Assembly (NCBI RefSeq): GCF_963169125.1
Contig: NC_084802.1
Location: forward strand, 25,482,607-25,546,606
Direction: 5' to 3'
Source: Humulus lupulus
Taxonomy: Eukaryota > Streptophyta > Magnoliopsida > Rosales > Cannabaceae
DNA: 64,000 nt
In this document: piece by piece, positions 47,171 through 57,485 of the stretch
How the letters are laid out: each line of letters starts with the position of its first letter
Position numbering within the stretch: the stretch's first letter is position 1
Position numbers and translations under genes: made by a program
Notes under the pieces: model-generated
What the model saw: only the letters and a program-made list of their open reading frames with translations
What the model was told of the DNA's origin: nothing
Database searches by the model: none

Positions 47171-47874
47171 ATAAAAATCTCGAAAAAAACCAAAATTTCT
47201 TCATACCCCATCCCCGATATATCATATGAACAAAAAATTAACAAATAAACCAGACCTAAACAATTTATTGTAAAATAAACAAGTAAATTCCTCACCTTTG
47301 CCTATTTCAGGGTTGTTTCGTCGATTTCGTGGGTTTTCTCGCCTACCCGTCTACTCCGACAATGATTTCTTGCCACTTTCTGTGCTGCCGTGATCGTGGA
47401 AGACAAAGCCACAGTGAATGCGCAAAACGAGAGAGATTTTGAGGATTTTGGTTTCGAGACCGAGAATAGAGAGTCTGAGAGAGAAAGTAGGAAACAAATG
47501 AAAAGGGTATTTTTGGGACTAAAAAAAATACTAAGATCAAATACATATGTATACAGTGGATAGAGTATTTTTGTTATGGTACCACATTTAATGCATCAAG
47601 AGCCAAATTTCCCTAAAAAATGAACTTTTGTCATTTAGGGACACATGAGGATAAATGACCCCTTGTCATATTTACACATGACGTATGAGCCTTTCCTACC
47701 AAAAATTTATTCCTTTCCAAACCCTTCTTTTTTTATTTCCTATACTAAATCAAATCCTGGTGCAAACAATATGAGTGTTCAAGATTCCATGCAAGAACAC
47801 ATCATGAGATCCATTCATAACATTCATCACAAAATTACAACTTTATGTTTTCTTAAATTGTATATTCACACAAG

Positions 47875-50290
47875 TCATATTCTCCTTACTTCGAGATTAA
47901 CCCCGTGTTCTGGTTCGATAACCAATCTGTAAGCTGCAGAATGCCGGTAAGACGGTGAAACTGAGAAGCAAAACTTGGACAGAATAAGAGATAATATTAC
48001 TTTCAGCTCTGTCATGGCCAGGTGCTGGCCAATACAGATTCGAGTCCCTACACCAAAGGGAATGTAAGCCTGAGGAAACTTGCAAGCTCCAAGAATGCCA
48101 TGCTCAAATCTTTCTGGATTGAATTGGTGGGCATCAGGGCCCCATAGATTAGTGTCTTGATGTAATAAAGAGATTGGAATTTGAATATTTAATCCTTTTG
48201 GAACTAGAATGTCTTTAAATTGAATATCCTGCAAGGCGTTCCTTACGACAAAAACTGCAGGCGGGTAAAGGCGCAAGGTCTCTTGAATCACCATAGTGAG
48301 CTGACAAGAAACATAAATAGTTAGAAAGAAAAAAAAAACATTCGATAATTTGCAATTGTAGGATTCTAAGTTGGCACAAACAGATGCAAAGTGCAATAAC
48401 TGAGAATGATTAAGGAGAGATTTTGCTAACATTGGCATAAACAGATGCAATGGTTCAATAGATGAGAATGATTAAGCACGGATTTTAGTAGCATAAAAGT
48501 GAACAAAGATTATGTGAACATACAACTTTCATGCTTAGGAGCATATTGGCGTCAGGAATGCCATTCTTGCAAATTTCATCCACTTCTGCACGAACACGAG
48601 TTTGCCAGGCTGGATATGCAGCCAGCAGCATCAAGGTCCAAGATGCGGTAGTAGCAGTGGTCTCATGGCCAGCAAAATATATATTCTTGCAGTTATCTAC
48701 TATGAATTTGTCCTGAGTAATGCCCAGAGATGGTCTATCTACACCGCCATAATCTTTGGCCCCCTCAAGTATCATCTGCAGAAGGTCCTTTTCATCAGCA
48801 GCCTCAGTGCGTTGCTTCACCACCTCTAAAATCATAGCATTGATTTGTTTTTCTAGTCTCCATATGTTTCTGTTGTTTATTGTTGGAATGAATCTAACAT
48901 ATTTGTTTATGACACCAATTAAGAATGAGCTCACAAAATGTAAAACATTGACATAACATGAAAATATCAAACAATCAATACAAGTCATTTTTATCTAAAC
49001 AATGATGACAAAAAAATTAGGTTTATAGATATTTGTACCTTAAGCCAGGAATCCCAATAGTTCTTTTGGACATTAACTTTTGAAGAGTTCTAAGCTTTAA
49101 GAAAATTTGCTCCCCATGTGAATAACTGCTTCCAAAACAGGCTCTTGAGATTATATCAGCAGACAAACTTCTCAAATCCTCATCAACTTTAATATCAGCA
49201 ACTCCTCCCTCTCCTTTAATTTTGTTCTCCCAAGATCTTATCAAGGAAGTTGTAGAGTCCACCATAAGTTTCACCATGCCCTTGACAAAGACTCACGTCA
49301 GAAATTAAGTTTAACTGAAAGTAAATGCAAATTTCCTTTTCCAAATCTAACTTCAAAACATTTTGTAGAGAAACATCATTACTCAAAAGTCAATCTTTAC
49401 CGATCAGTAATGACTGTAAAGAGAAAAGAAATTAGAGAAGTGTTCTTACTATCCAAATTTGAGGAATTTCTCACATAAATAGTTAAAATGGTTCAATTTT
49501 TTATTCTTTCTTATTCCTCTTTAAACCCTTTGCCTTTATCATTTTCCTTTTTTTGCTTACATATTAGTAAAACAAATGAAATGATAAAAAACCTGACTTG
49601 GTAAAACTAGTATATACCTTGACCTTGTCCATGTAGAATTCAGGAGCAATAATCTTCTTTTGGTGAGCCCAAATTTGCCCACTAGAGGATATAATACCCT
49701 GGCCAAACAGTGGTCCATGATTCTTGGAGATATAAGGAGGCCTTCCTAGACTCAAAGAAGTGCATAGGCTAACTTCCTTCACCATCTCTATATCTGTTAT
49801 GCATAAGAATTGGATATTTCCTGCTGCATAAGTAAAAATTGGCCCTGCATACATTCATGTGCCACACAAGTTACTTCACATCATAACCAAATATATACAC
49901 ATAATTATTTTTATATGTATATATATATATGTATGTATATTAAACAGTAGAAGTGATGTTTAGAGAGAGTTTACCATGCTTTTCTCGCCACTGTATCAAA
50001 TGGGGTAAGAGGGTTGAAGGCCAATCATGACCAATCGAAACGACATCACGAAGTTCGTCGTTTGAAGTAGAAGCAGCAGTAGGACTCCTTTTTTAACTTA
50101 ACTCAAGCTTCATCTTGTTCATTTCAGGGATATTTCCCAATAGAGATGAAGGTAATGGCCCTCGAATCCCTTGCTTTTGAAGCTTCGATCTTAGCCTTAG
50201 AGGTTTCAACACAAAAGAATGATAGAGATAAAATAACAATAATACAAACCCACCGACCAAAGCACCTTGTAAGACGTTTACCACCTCCAT
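47875..50290 (-). CDS. CYP714-like: Cytochrome P450 of the CYP714 family, five exons, with one in-frame stop in exon 1
   Basis: Exons on the minus strand are 50290-49975, 49844-49618, 49280-49039, 48893-48527 and 48300-47875. All introns are GT-AG, all phases fit, and the total is 526 codons. The start MEVVNVLQGALVGG at 50290 gives the usual N-terminal membrane anchor; an upstream ATG at 50332 is possible. Seen are the I-helix AGHETTATTASW, the K-helix ETLR, the NPERF motif and the heme loop FGVGTRICIGQ with its Cys. The text around IEPEHGVNLEVRR is typical of CYP714, ER-bound monooxygenases that in several plants oxidise gibberellins. A TAA at 50095-50093 (codon 66) interrupts exon 1, while downstream sequence stays conserved. 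So this is a recent null allele, a very young pseudogene, or a base error. The substrate is not predictable. Confidence 0.9.
50093..50095 (-). other. Premature stop codon in the P450 gene
   Basis: TAA in the sequence MKLELS-stop-KRSPTAAS. The same frame continues to the exon 1 donor at 49975 with family-typical text (GHDWPSTLLPHLIQWREKHG). No ATG follows in exon 1, so re-initiation would lose the membrane anchor. Confidence 0.8.
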
Positions 50291-51153
50291 TGCTACCTCT
50301 CTGCTATCTATCTTTTGGGTTTCTGCCTTCAAAAAATTTGGAAACTGACGAGTTTTGAAGAGCTAAGCTTGAAATCTGAAAAGTCATTCAAAAAAGAAAA
50401 GTAACTATTGTTTTCATCAGGATTTTTTTAATACAACTTTTAATTGTTTAATCATAGTTAGTAGATACACGTGTATTTAATATTACCTGCCAACTAATAC
50501 TGTTGCCACATTTCTTACTCTTACATGTACAGACAGACGTTAAATTTGTGTTCGAAGCTATAAAATAGTAATTTCCTTTTTCCTAATAATATTTCCAACT
50601 TTTGTCAAAAAACAATATAATATTTCAAACCTCCCTCAACAAATAAAATAATTACAATAATATAATTTCTATATATGAAAGTGTAAATTTAAGTGGATAG
50701 TTTTTTTGCAACAAAATTTAAGTAAATAGTTGATTTGTTAAATTTTGAGTAATGGAACAAAAGATGTGTAATTTAGAAACAATTTTTTTTAATTCATTTA
50801 TAAAAGTATTTTAATTTTCGTTTGCACATTAAATAATAATTAAATTAATAAATTGGAATTAAAATAATCTATATATATATCTTTATCTTAATATATTATA
50901 ATATGACTTTAATAAAAATTATTGTTTTCCTTTAGATTTAATTTTTTTTTATTATTTTCTAACACAATTAGTTTTAAAGTAATCTAAATAATATAAATTA
51001 AGTAATATATATATATATAAAATAATAAAGTAATCTAAATAAGGTAAATAAATAAAAAAAATAAAAAATAATAAATAAGTCACAATAATTTATCATCACA
51101 TATTTTAAATTTTCATATTAAAATATTTAAACTACTTAATCAATTATGTTTCC
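50291..51153. other. P450 upstream region, AT-rich
   Basis: No gene is seen. The stretch contains several (AT)n and A/T runs (for example near 50865-50880 and 51009-51020) and ends with the 5' border of element 3. Confidence 0.4.
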
Positions 51154-51817
51154 TGTTACACCCAAATTTCGAGAATGAGTAAATAAGTCTCGAAATATAG
51201 GCTCAAAAAGAGTAAGCTCGAAAATGACAAGTGTTGGTTGTACACTTGTATAGTTTGATATGATTCCGGTCTTGTTCAATTATTAACACCCGAGTATGAG
51301 TTCGATGAAACCACTAGATGAGAAGGAGGTTGATTGGAATGACGAGCTTAAAGTCTGGATCGGTCTCGAAAGCGCATAAACTTACGATCGAGCTTAGGAA
51401 CGCGTTTTCCACGCAGCAACTGTTAGGAAATCCCTATTCTTTAGGGATTTGTTGCTATCAGATATTAAATCTCAGTTATCATGGGATATTGTGTAATTAA
51501 TGTATTTATTTGCATTTATTTCATAATTTTAATGATTGTTGGTAACTTTCCAAAATAAAGGGAAGATATTCTGTCAACTATGCCCATAAATAGCCTGGGA
51601 AATTTCATTTGTACTCACGCACAAATTATACGGAGAATACGTTGCTAAATTACTTTCTGAAAAAACTTTGAGAGAGTATCAAGATCAATAATATTGACAC
51701 GTGTACTAGGTAGATTTTAATAGTTGAACTACGTAAAAAACTTGTGATTTTTTCTATTTTTTCTGAAACATTGTTTAGTGCTCTTCATAATTAAGTTGAC
51801 GAAAAACGGCGTCAATA
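51154..51817 (+). repeat. 5' LTR of element 3 (about 664 bp)
   Basis: It begins TGTTACACCCAAATTTCGAG and ends ACGGCGTCAATA, where the element 1 LTR has GGCGTCAACA, so the terminal CA is mutated to TA. It is followed by TTTGGTGCTCT, the primer-site region. It is shorter than the element 1 LTR (843 bp) because of internal deletions. Confidence 0.75.
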
Positions 51818-52020
51818 GTTTGGTGCTCTACATAATTAACTGGTGGATGACCATTGCCACAAATTCCTAAGGAACGAACTCCTCAAACTGAGAACCATCC
51901 GCGAAGGCCTGGGAAGCAACCTATGGCAGATTAGGGTCCGGATGAAGGAAGCGCATCATCCGAATCCAGGGGGCCACCTGCTCCAACCCCCAGGCCCGAT
52001 GGGGATCTCTATTATAATCC

Positions 52021-53970
52021 CGAGAGATACGTGCCCATTGTGGAATTAGAGAATCGCCAACTGCACCAACAGTTGGCCGAAGCCACACGGCGTAACGAAG
52101 AATTGGCTAGGTAGGCCGCTAAGGCCCAGGAACCTCCTCCGAGGACCAGAGGGCATCCCCGCGGGAGTACGGCCGAACAAAGGGCCCAACCAAGGCCTAG
52201 GGAAAACACAAGCAACACTCGCCCTGGGAGGAATACTCAAACTACTATTGGTGGTAATCCTACGGTGAGTGTAACTGCGGGAATGGGGAATAACCGAGCT
52301 CCCTCAGCAGCTTGGAGCACTAACCCCGAGCTTGTTAGGATAACCCGGAGCCAGTCTGAGCCAACTCTGGACCTTCCAGACCCAACAATGGAAGGCCCTC
52401 GTCGTCGCCTATAAGGCATCCTTCGTCTCCAATAAGGCACCCATCTCCGGTTCGAGAGGCACCCCAGCCGACTCCCAATAGGAACTGGATAGAGGAGCGG
52501 GCACCGTAGAGACCTTCTCGAAGTGGCAGCCAAAACAAGAACCATAGAGCTCAACCCGAACACGGGGGAAAGCGAGAGGCTCCCCGAGGACATAAGGCAT
52601 TCCAGCCAGCAGGAAATGACATGTCGAGGTCACAAACAACTGTAGTGAGAGGGCCAGTGGAGGATCCACCTTGAAACCATCGGGCCATACAACCAGAGAG
52701 AAATGTTAGTTTCATGAGTGGAAGTTTGGACCTCAGTAGGTCGGTGAGTGTATATAATATCGAACCTAGATATACTGGGAATTGCGAGAACAACAACCAT
52801 GATCTTCAAGATCATTTGAATCAAAACTAGGGGCAGGCTAACCCTTCAAACCCGGATTTACGGGCACATTTGAATAGCTGAAAAGAGCCCATGCAGCCAG
52901 TATATGGGAATCAGTATAACCATGTATTGGGGCAGGGAGATGGAGTTTTCACAAACAATAACCAGCTGCCCCAAGTGCAAACTCAACCTCCGGTGGACTT
53001 GGTCCAGGAAAGAATTAACCAGCTCAAAAGAACATTCCGACTCCTTCAAGATGAAATGAATAAGGACAAGGCAGACGACTCTGATGAGGAGCTCAAGCCT
53101 TTTTCTCCGCACATATCGAATACCCCATTTCCTTACGGATTCAAGATACCCTATGTGGCTCATTTTGACAAGAACTCAGATCCATATAGCCATCTGAGCA
53201 CATTTAACACAATCAAGCACACTAGCAATGTTGGTTATGAGCTCAGGTGCATGTTATTTCCAACCACTCTGACGGGACCAGCAAAAAACTGGCACGACAA
53301 GTTCCGAAGGCATTCGATCTCGTCTTGGGAACAATTAGCAAAAGAGTTCAAGAAACAATTTAAGGCCATGGTAGGCGTCAGACCTGAAGCCTCGACCTTG
53401 ACTAATGTTAGACAGCAACCGAGAGATTCATTAAAAAGCTACCTAGCAAGGTTTAACATTGAGGTGGCACGAGCCCGTAATGTCAATGATATTGATCATC
53501 TTATGGCAGTTCGAGGTGGGATATTGCCAGGAAGTCCCATTTGGGATGATATGCAAAGGAAACTGATAAGGACCATAACTGAGTTCAACAAAAAGGGCTC
53601 AGCAATTCATCAATGTAGAGGAGGCAAGGTTAGCCTTGAAACTGACCCCTCAGCCTATTATAACTACAACGATGAATGTTAACTCAGCCTTAACCTCGGC
53701 TACCCCCTCAACATCTTGACCCTCGGGAGACAACCCTTCAAAGAGAAAGAAAAATGAAGGGAATAACTCAGAGGCGGATAGGGGGAAAAAGAAAAAAGGA
53801 GATAAGTATTTCTAAATATACACGGTTTATACCGAGCTTACTGAAACTCGGGAAAACATCTTTACCACAAAAGAGAATCAGGTCCCGTTTAGACGACCTG
53901 ACCCAATGCGAAATAAAAAATAAAAATAAAAAAGAGAGACCAATAAGTACTACAGATTCCATAGAGACAT
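52021..53970 (+). pseudogene. Gag pseudogene of element 3
   Basis: The N-terminal part (from about 52021, with LENRQLHQQLAEATRR) has several stops. The core 52891-53682 is open for 263 codons and contains the retrotransposon Gag domain, with FKIPYVAHFDKNSDPYSHL, the WHDKF block and LTNVRQQPRDSLKSYL. A basic tail follows in another frame up to about 53970. Gag would form the capsid of the retroelement particle. Confidence 0.75.
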
Positions 53971-54175
53971 CAGACATACTACCGATGAATGCAGACAGCT
54001 GAAGGATGAGATCGAAGGTCTGATCTCGAGAGGATATTTTGGGCAATATGTAAGAAACAGAAATCTGTCTCAAGCGTCGGCTGGACAGAGGGCAGCTCCA
54101 ACGCATCCTGCCCAACAGAATACAGTCTCACGAGCGAGGGAGGATGATCGACCTCCCCCAATAGATGGGGAGGAT

Positions 54176-57046
54176 GTGGTAACCATTTCTGGAGGACCAC
54201 ACCCCGCTGGGTTGAGTAGAAATATCCAGAAAAGATATGTTTACGAGCTCAAGACAGGGGGCGGATCTCCCTACAAACTTGAACCGCGAGATCCAAAACA
54301 ACAAAGGGTTGAAACTCAACCCATTACTTTTACAGAAGAGGATGCATCGCACGTTCAGTTTCCCCACAACAACCCTTTAGTCATCATACTCCAGCTCGCC
54401 AACAAAAAGGTGTGTCGGGTCTTGATAGATAATGGGAGCTTGGTTAACATCCTTTGTAAGGCCACTTTAAAAAAGATGGGACTCACGCTCTGAGATTTGA
54501 AAGCCTGTGCAATGATGTTGTACAGATTTTTAGGAGAAGGGATAGCCAGCACGGAATCCATTGAGCTCCTAGTAACCTTAGGAGACTATCCAGTCTCGGT
54601 AACCAAGATGATGGAGTTTATAGTGGTGGAAACCCCATCTACCTATAACATACTGCTCGGGAGACCAGCCCTGATTGGGCTAGGGGCAGTGTCATCCGCT
54701 AGGCATTTGGCCATCAAGTTCCTGACTTCTAGTGGCATTGGGACGTTGAAGGGAGACCAGCTTGCAGGACGAGAATGTTATAGCAGTTCCATGAGAGGGA
54801 AGAACCAAACAAGTGCACAGGCACTTGTTGTTATCCAAGAAATGCATGGGTCTGTCTTCAAAATCGAAGAAGAGATCGACCCTAGAGTAGAAGAGGATAG
54901 GGCTGATCTCGGATCGATAGAAGAGCTCGAGGACGTAAAGCTCGATGAAAAGGATACCACCAGGGTGGTGAAAATAGGGAAGAACCTCTTCGAGGACTCG
55001 AGATAGCAATTAATTCGCATCTTGAGGGAAAATCAAGATGTGTTTGCATGGTCACACTCGGATATAGTTGGGATCAGCCCAAACATTATAACCCATGCAC
55101 TCAACATAGACAAAAGCTTCCCTCTGAAGCAACAAAAAAGAAGGCTCTTGGACAATGATAGGAAGAAAGCCTTGAAAGAAGAGGTCAAAAGATTGAAGGC
55201 GAATCGGTTTATCCGGGATGATTTCTACCTTGATTGGATAGCCAATCCTATGTTGGTTCCGAAGCCCAATGGAAAGTTGCAAACTTGCATTGATTATTCA
55301 GAACTCAATAAGGCATGTCCAAAGGATTGCTTTCCCTTGCCTCGAATCGATCAGCTCGTAGATGTCACTGCAAGTCATGGCATCATGTCATTCATGGATG
55401 CATACTCTAGGATATAACCAAATATCCATGCATGCTCCTGACCAAGAACATATGAGTTTCATGACTAATAAATGTTTGTATTGCTACAACGTAATGCCTT
55501 TCGGGCTCAAGAATGCAGGAGCTACATACCAAAGATTGGTGAATAGGATGTTTGCGGAACAAATAGGAAATAACATGGAGGTTTATGTGGACAAAATGCT
55601 AGTCAAATCTAAGCATAACTGTAACCATGTGGACGACCTCGCTGAATGCTTCGCTGTGCTCCGAAAGTACAATATGAGACTTAACCCACAGAAATACTCA
55701 TTCGGAGTATCCTCGGGAAAGTTTCTCAGATTTATAGTGAATGCTCAGGGCATAGAGGCAAACCCCGATAAGATTAAGGCTTTAATCAATATGCCCTCAC
55801 CTCAAAAATAGAAAGATCTCCAGAGCCTAACTGGACGAATGACGGCCCTAAGTAGGTTCATCTCGAAATCTACAGATTGATGCCTCACTTTCTTTAACCT
55901 TTTGAGAGGGGGCAATAAATTTGAATGGTTGGACGAGTGTGAACTCGCATTTCAAAATCTTAAGAAGCACCTCGCCAAGCCACCAGTCTTATCCAAGCCA
56001 ATTACAGGGGAAATATTGCACTTATACCTCGCCACAACCAAGCATGTCATTAGCGCAGTACTTGTTCGGGAGGATAAGAAAGTGTAAAAACTTGTGTACT
56101 ATGTTAGGAAAAGGTTACTAGGGGAAGAGTCGAGATATCCGTTAATGGAAAAGCTAGCTTTGTGCCTGATACATGCATCCCGAAAGCTTCGACCCTATTT
56201 CCAAGCGCATCTTGTACATATATTAACTGATCAGCCGTTAAGGCAAGTATTATCCAAGCTTAAGGCCTCCGAGAGATTGTTAAAATGGGTTGTCGAACTC
56301 GGAAAATTCAAGATCACCTATCATTCAAGAACGACGATCAAAGGGCAGGCCTTAGCAGATTTCATTGTTGAATGTATGAGAATCACCAACGAGGAAGTCA
56401 TAACCCCAGCCTGCGAGTTATGGAGACTTTACGTCAATGGATCTTTCAATGAGAACAAGTCGGGGGCAGGAATCATTTTGATCACTCTGACAGGAAATCA
56501 TTTTCATTCAGCGTTATGATTTGGCTTTGAAGTTTCAAATAACGAGGCTGAGTACGAAGCACTATTAGAAAGTCTTTGGATAGCTTCTGAGCTCAAGGCA
56601 AAGGTCATTCACTGCTATAGTGATTCCCAATTAGTTGTTAACCAGGTCCTAGGTGAATATCAGGCTAGTGGCATTAAAATGACAACCTATTTGGAGAAAG
56701 TTAAGGCGACGTTTGGGGAGTTTGAATTCTATGCCATAGAACAAGTTTCGCTAGAGAAAAACTCAAATGCGGACGCCCTGGCAAGGCTTGCCACGACCAA
56801 AGAAGCTGACACACTTAATGTGGTGTCGGTCGAATTCTTATCTGTCCCAAGTATAACCGATCCCGAAGAAGAAGATGTCAACATGATTGACTCACAACCT
56901 ACCTGGATGACCTCCATAATTGACTACCTCGAAACCGGAAGTCTCCCAGCAGATCGGAACGAGGCTAGGAAACTTATGTACAAAATACCAAGATACACCA
57001 TCTTGGAAGGAAGGCTGTACAAAAGAGGGTATTCCATGCCACTACT
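54176..57046 (+). pseudogene. Protease-RT-RNase H pseudogene of element 3
   Basis: The protease region starts at 54176, with the active site IDNGSLVN near 54427-54450. A TGA at 54491-54493 is followed by an open frame to the TAG at 55004-55006. RT runs 55022-55811 with a +1 shift near 55412. The catalytic box reads YVDK in place of YVDD, so the polymerase site is destroyed. RNase H begins near 56094, and its first catalytic Asp region reads YVNGSF instead of YVDGS. The frame is lost at 57046, before the integrase zinc finger. Confidence 0.8.
55004..55012 (+). other. In-frame TAG CAA TTA between protease and RT, same as in element 1
   Basis: The frame from 54497 and the frame from 55022 are the same and are separated only by this TAG (55004-55006) and its downstream CAATTA. 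The position is the same codon as 917-925 in element 1. See the finding on candidate stop readthrough. Confidence 0.55.
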
Positions 57047-57049
57047 AAT

Positions 57050-57485
57050 CATAAGTCGAGCCTTTAAACCTTCGACTTATAAGCCGAGTCTTTTAAACCT
57101 TCGACTTATAAGTCAAGCCTTTAAACCTTTGACTTATAAGCCGAGTCTTTTAAACCTTTGACTTATAAGCCAAGTCTTTTAAACCTTCGACTTATAAGCC
57201 AAATCTTTTGATCCTTTGACTTATAAGTAGAGTCTTTTAAATCTTCGACTTATAAGCCGAGTCTTTTAACCAAATATATCCTTGACTAATAAGCCAAGCT
57301 TTTCATCAGGTACCATAGATGGATCCTTGACTTATAAGCCAAGCTTTAGTCAGATACCATAGATAAATCCTTGACTTATAAGTCGAGCTTTTCAATCGAA
57401 TATAATCGATAAGCTCTCAACTTATAAGCCGAGCATTTCAATCATATATAATGGGTAACCCTTGACTTATAAGTTGAGCTTCAAT
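57050..57485. repeat. Tandem array built on a CTTATAAG core, 29-bp unit then longer units
   Basis: About eight units of about 29 bp (core 'ttcgacttataagccgagtc' plus 'ttttaaacc') are followed by five or six units of about 50-60 bp in which the same core is separated by 'catcaggtaccatagat'-like text. It begins exactly where element 3 loses homology to element 1. The palindrome CTTATAAG is the most conserved part. Confidence 0.8.

Larger units (their letters stand above)
44601..47612. mobile_element. MULE (Mutator-like element) with two convergent gene remnants
   Basis: The left end, from GAAATTTGACTATTGATGCAT, and the reverse complement of the right end, from GGGAAATTTGGCTCTTGATGC, align with gaps for about 170 bases, sharing 'atcttagtatt', 'tcccaaaa' and a final CT-rich tract. 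Inside lie a transposase N-terminal remnant on + and a DUF1985 pseudogene on -, both next to arrays of a 'cctcgatag' motif. DUF1985 genes are carried by plant MULEs together with Ulp1-type proteases (the Kaonashi type of Arabidopsis). No Ulp1 domain is left here. No 9-11 bp target duplication was found, so the exact ends are tentative. Confidence 0.65.
51154..57046 (+). mobile_element. Element 3: truncated Tat-type retrotransposon, same family as element 1
   Basis: A 5' LTR, leader, gag, protease, RT and RNase H are present on +. The copy stops abruptly near 57046, where element 1 continues into the integrase, and a tandem repeat array follows. Protein text and nucleotide text match element 1 closely (for example [12 protein letters not shown] against RNAQKRYVNELK). 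It lacks integrase, antisense gene and 3' LTR. Frameshifts and stops make it inactive. Confidence 0.85.

Noticed and set aside
57050..57485. CRISPR-like array
   Set aside because: Units are head-to-tail without unique spacers; a plain tandem repeat.
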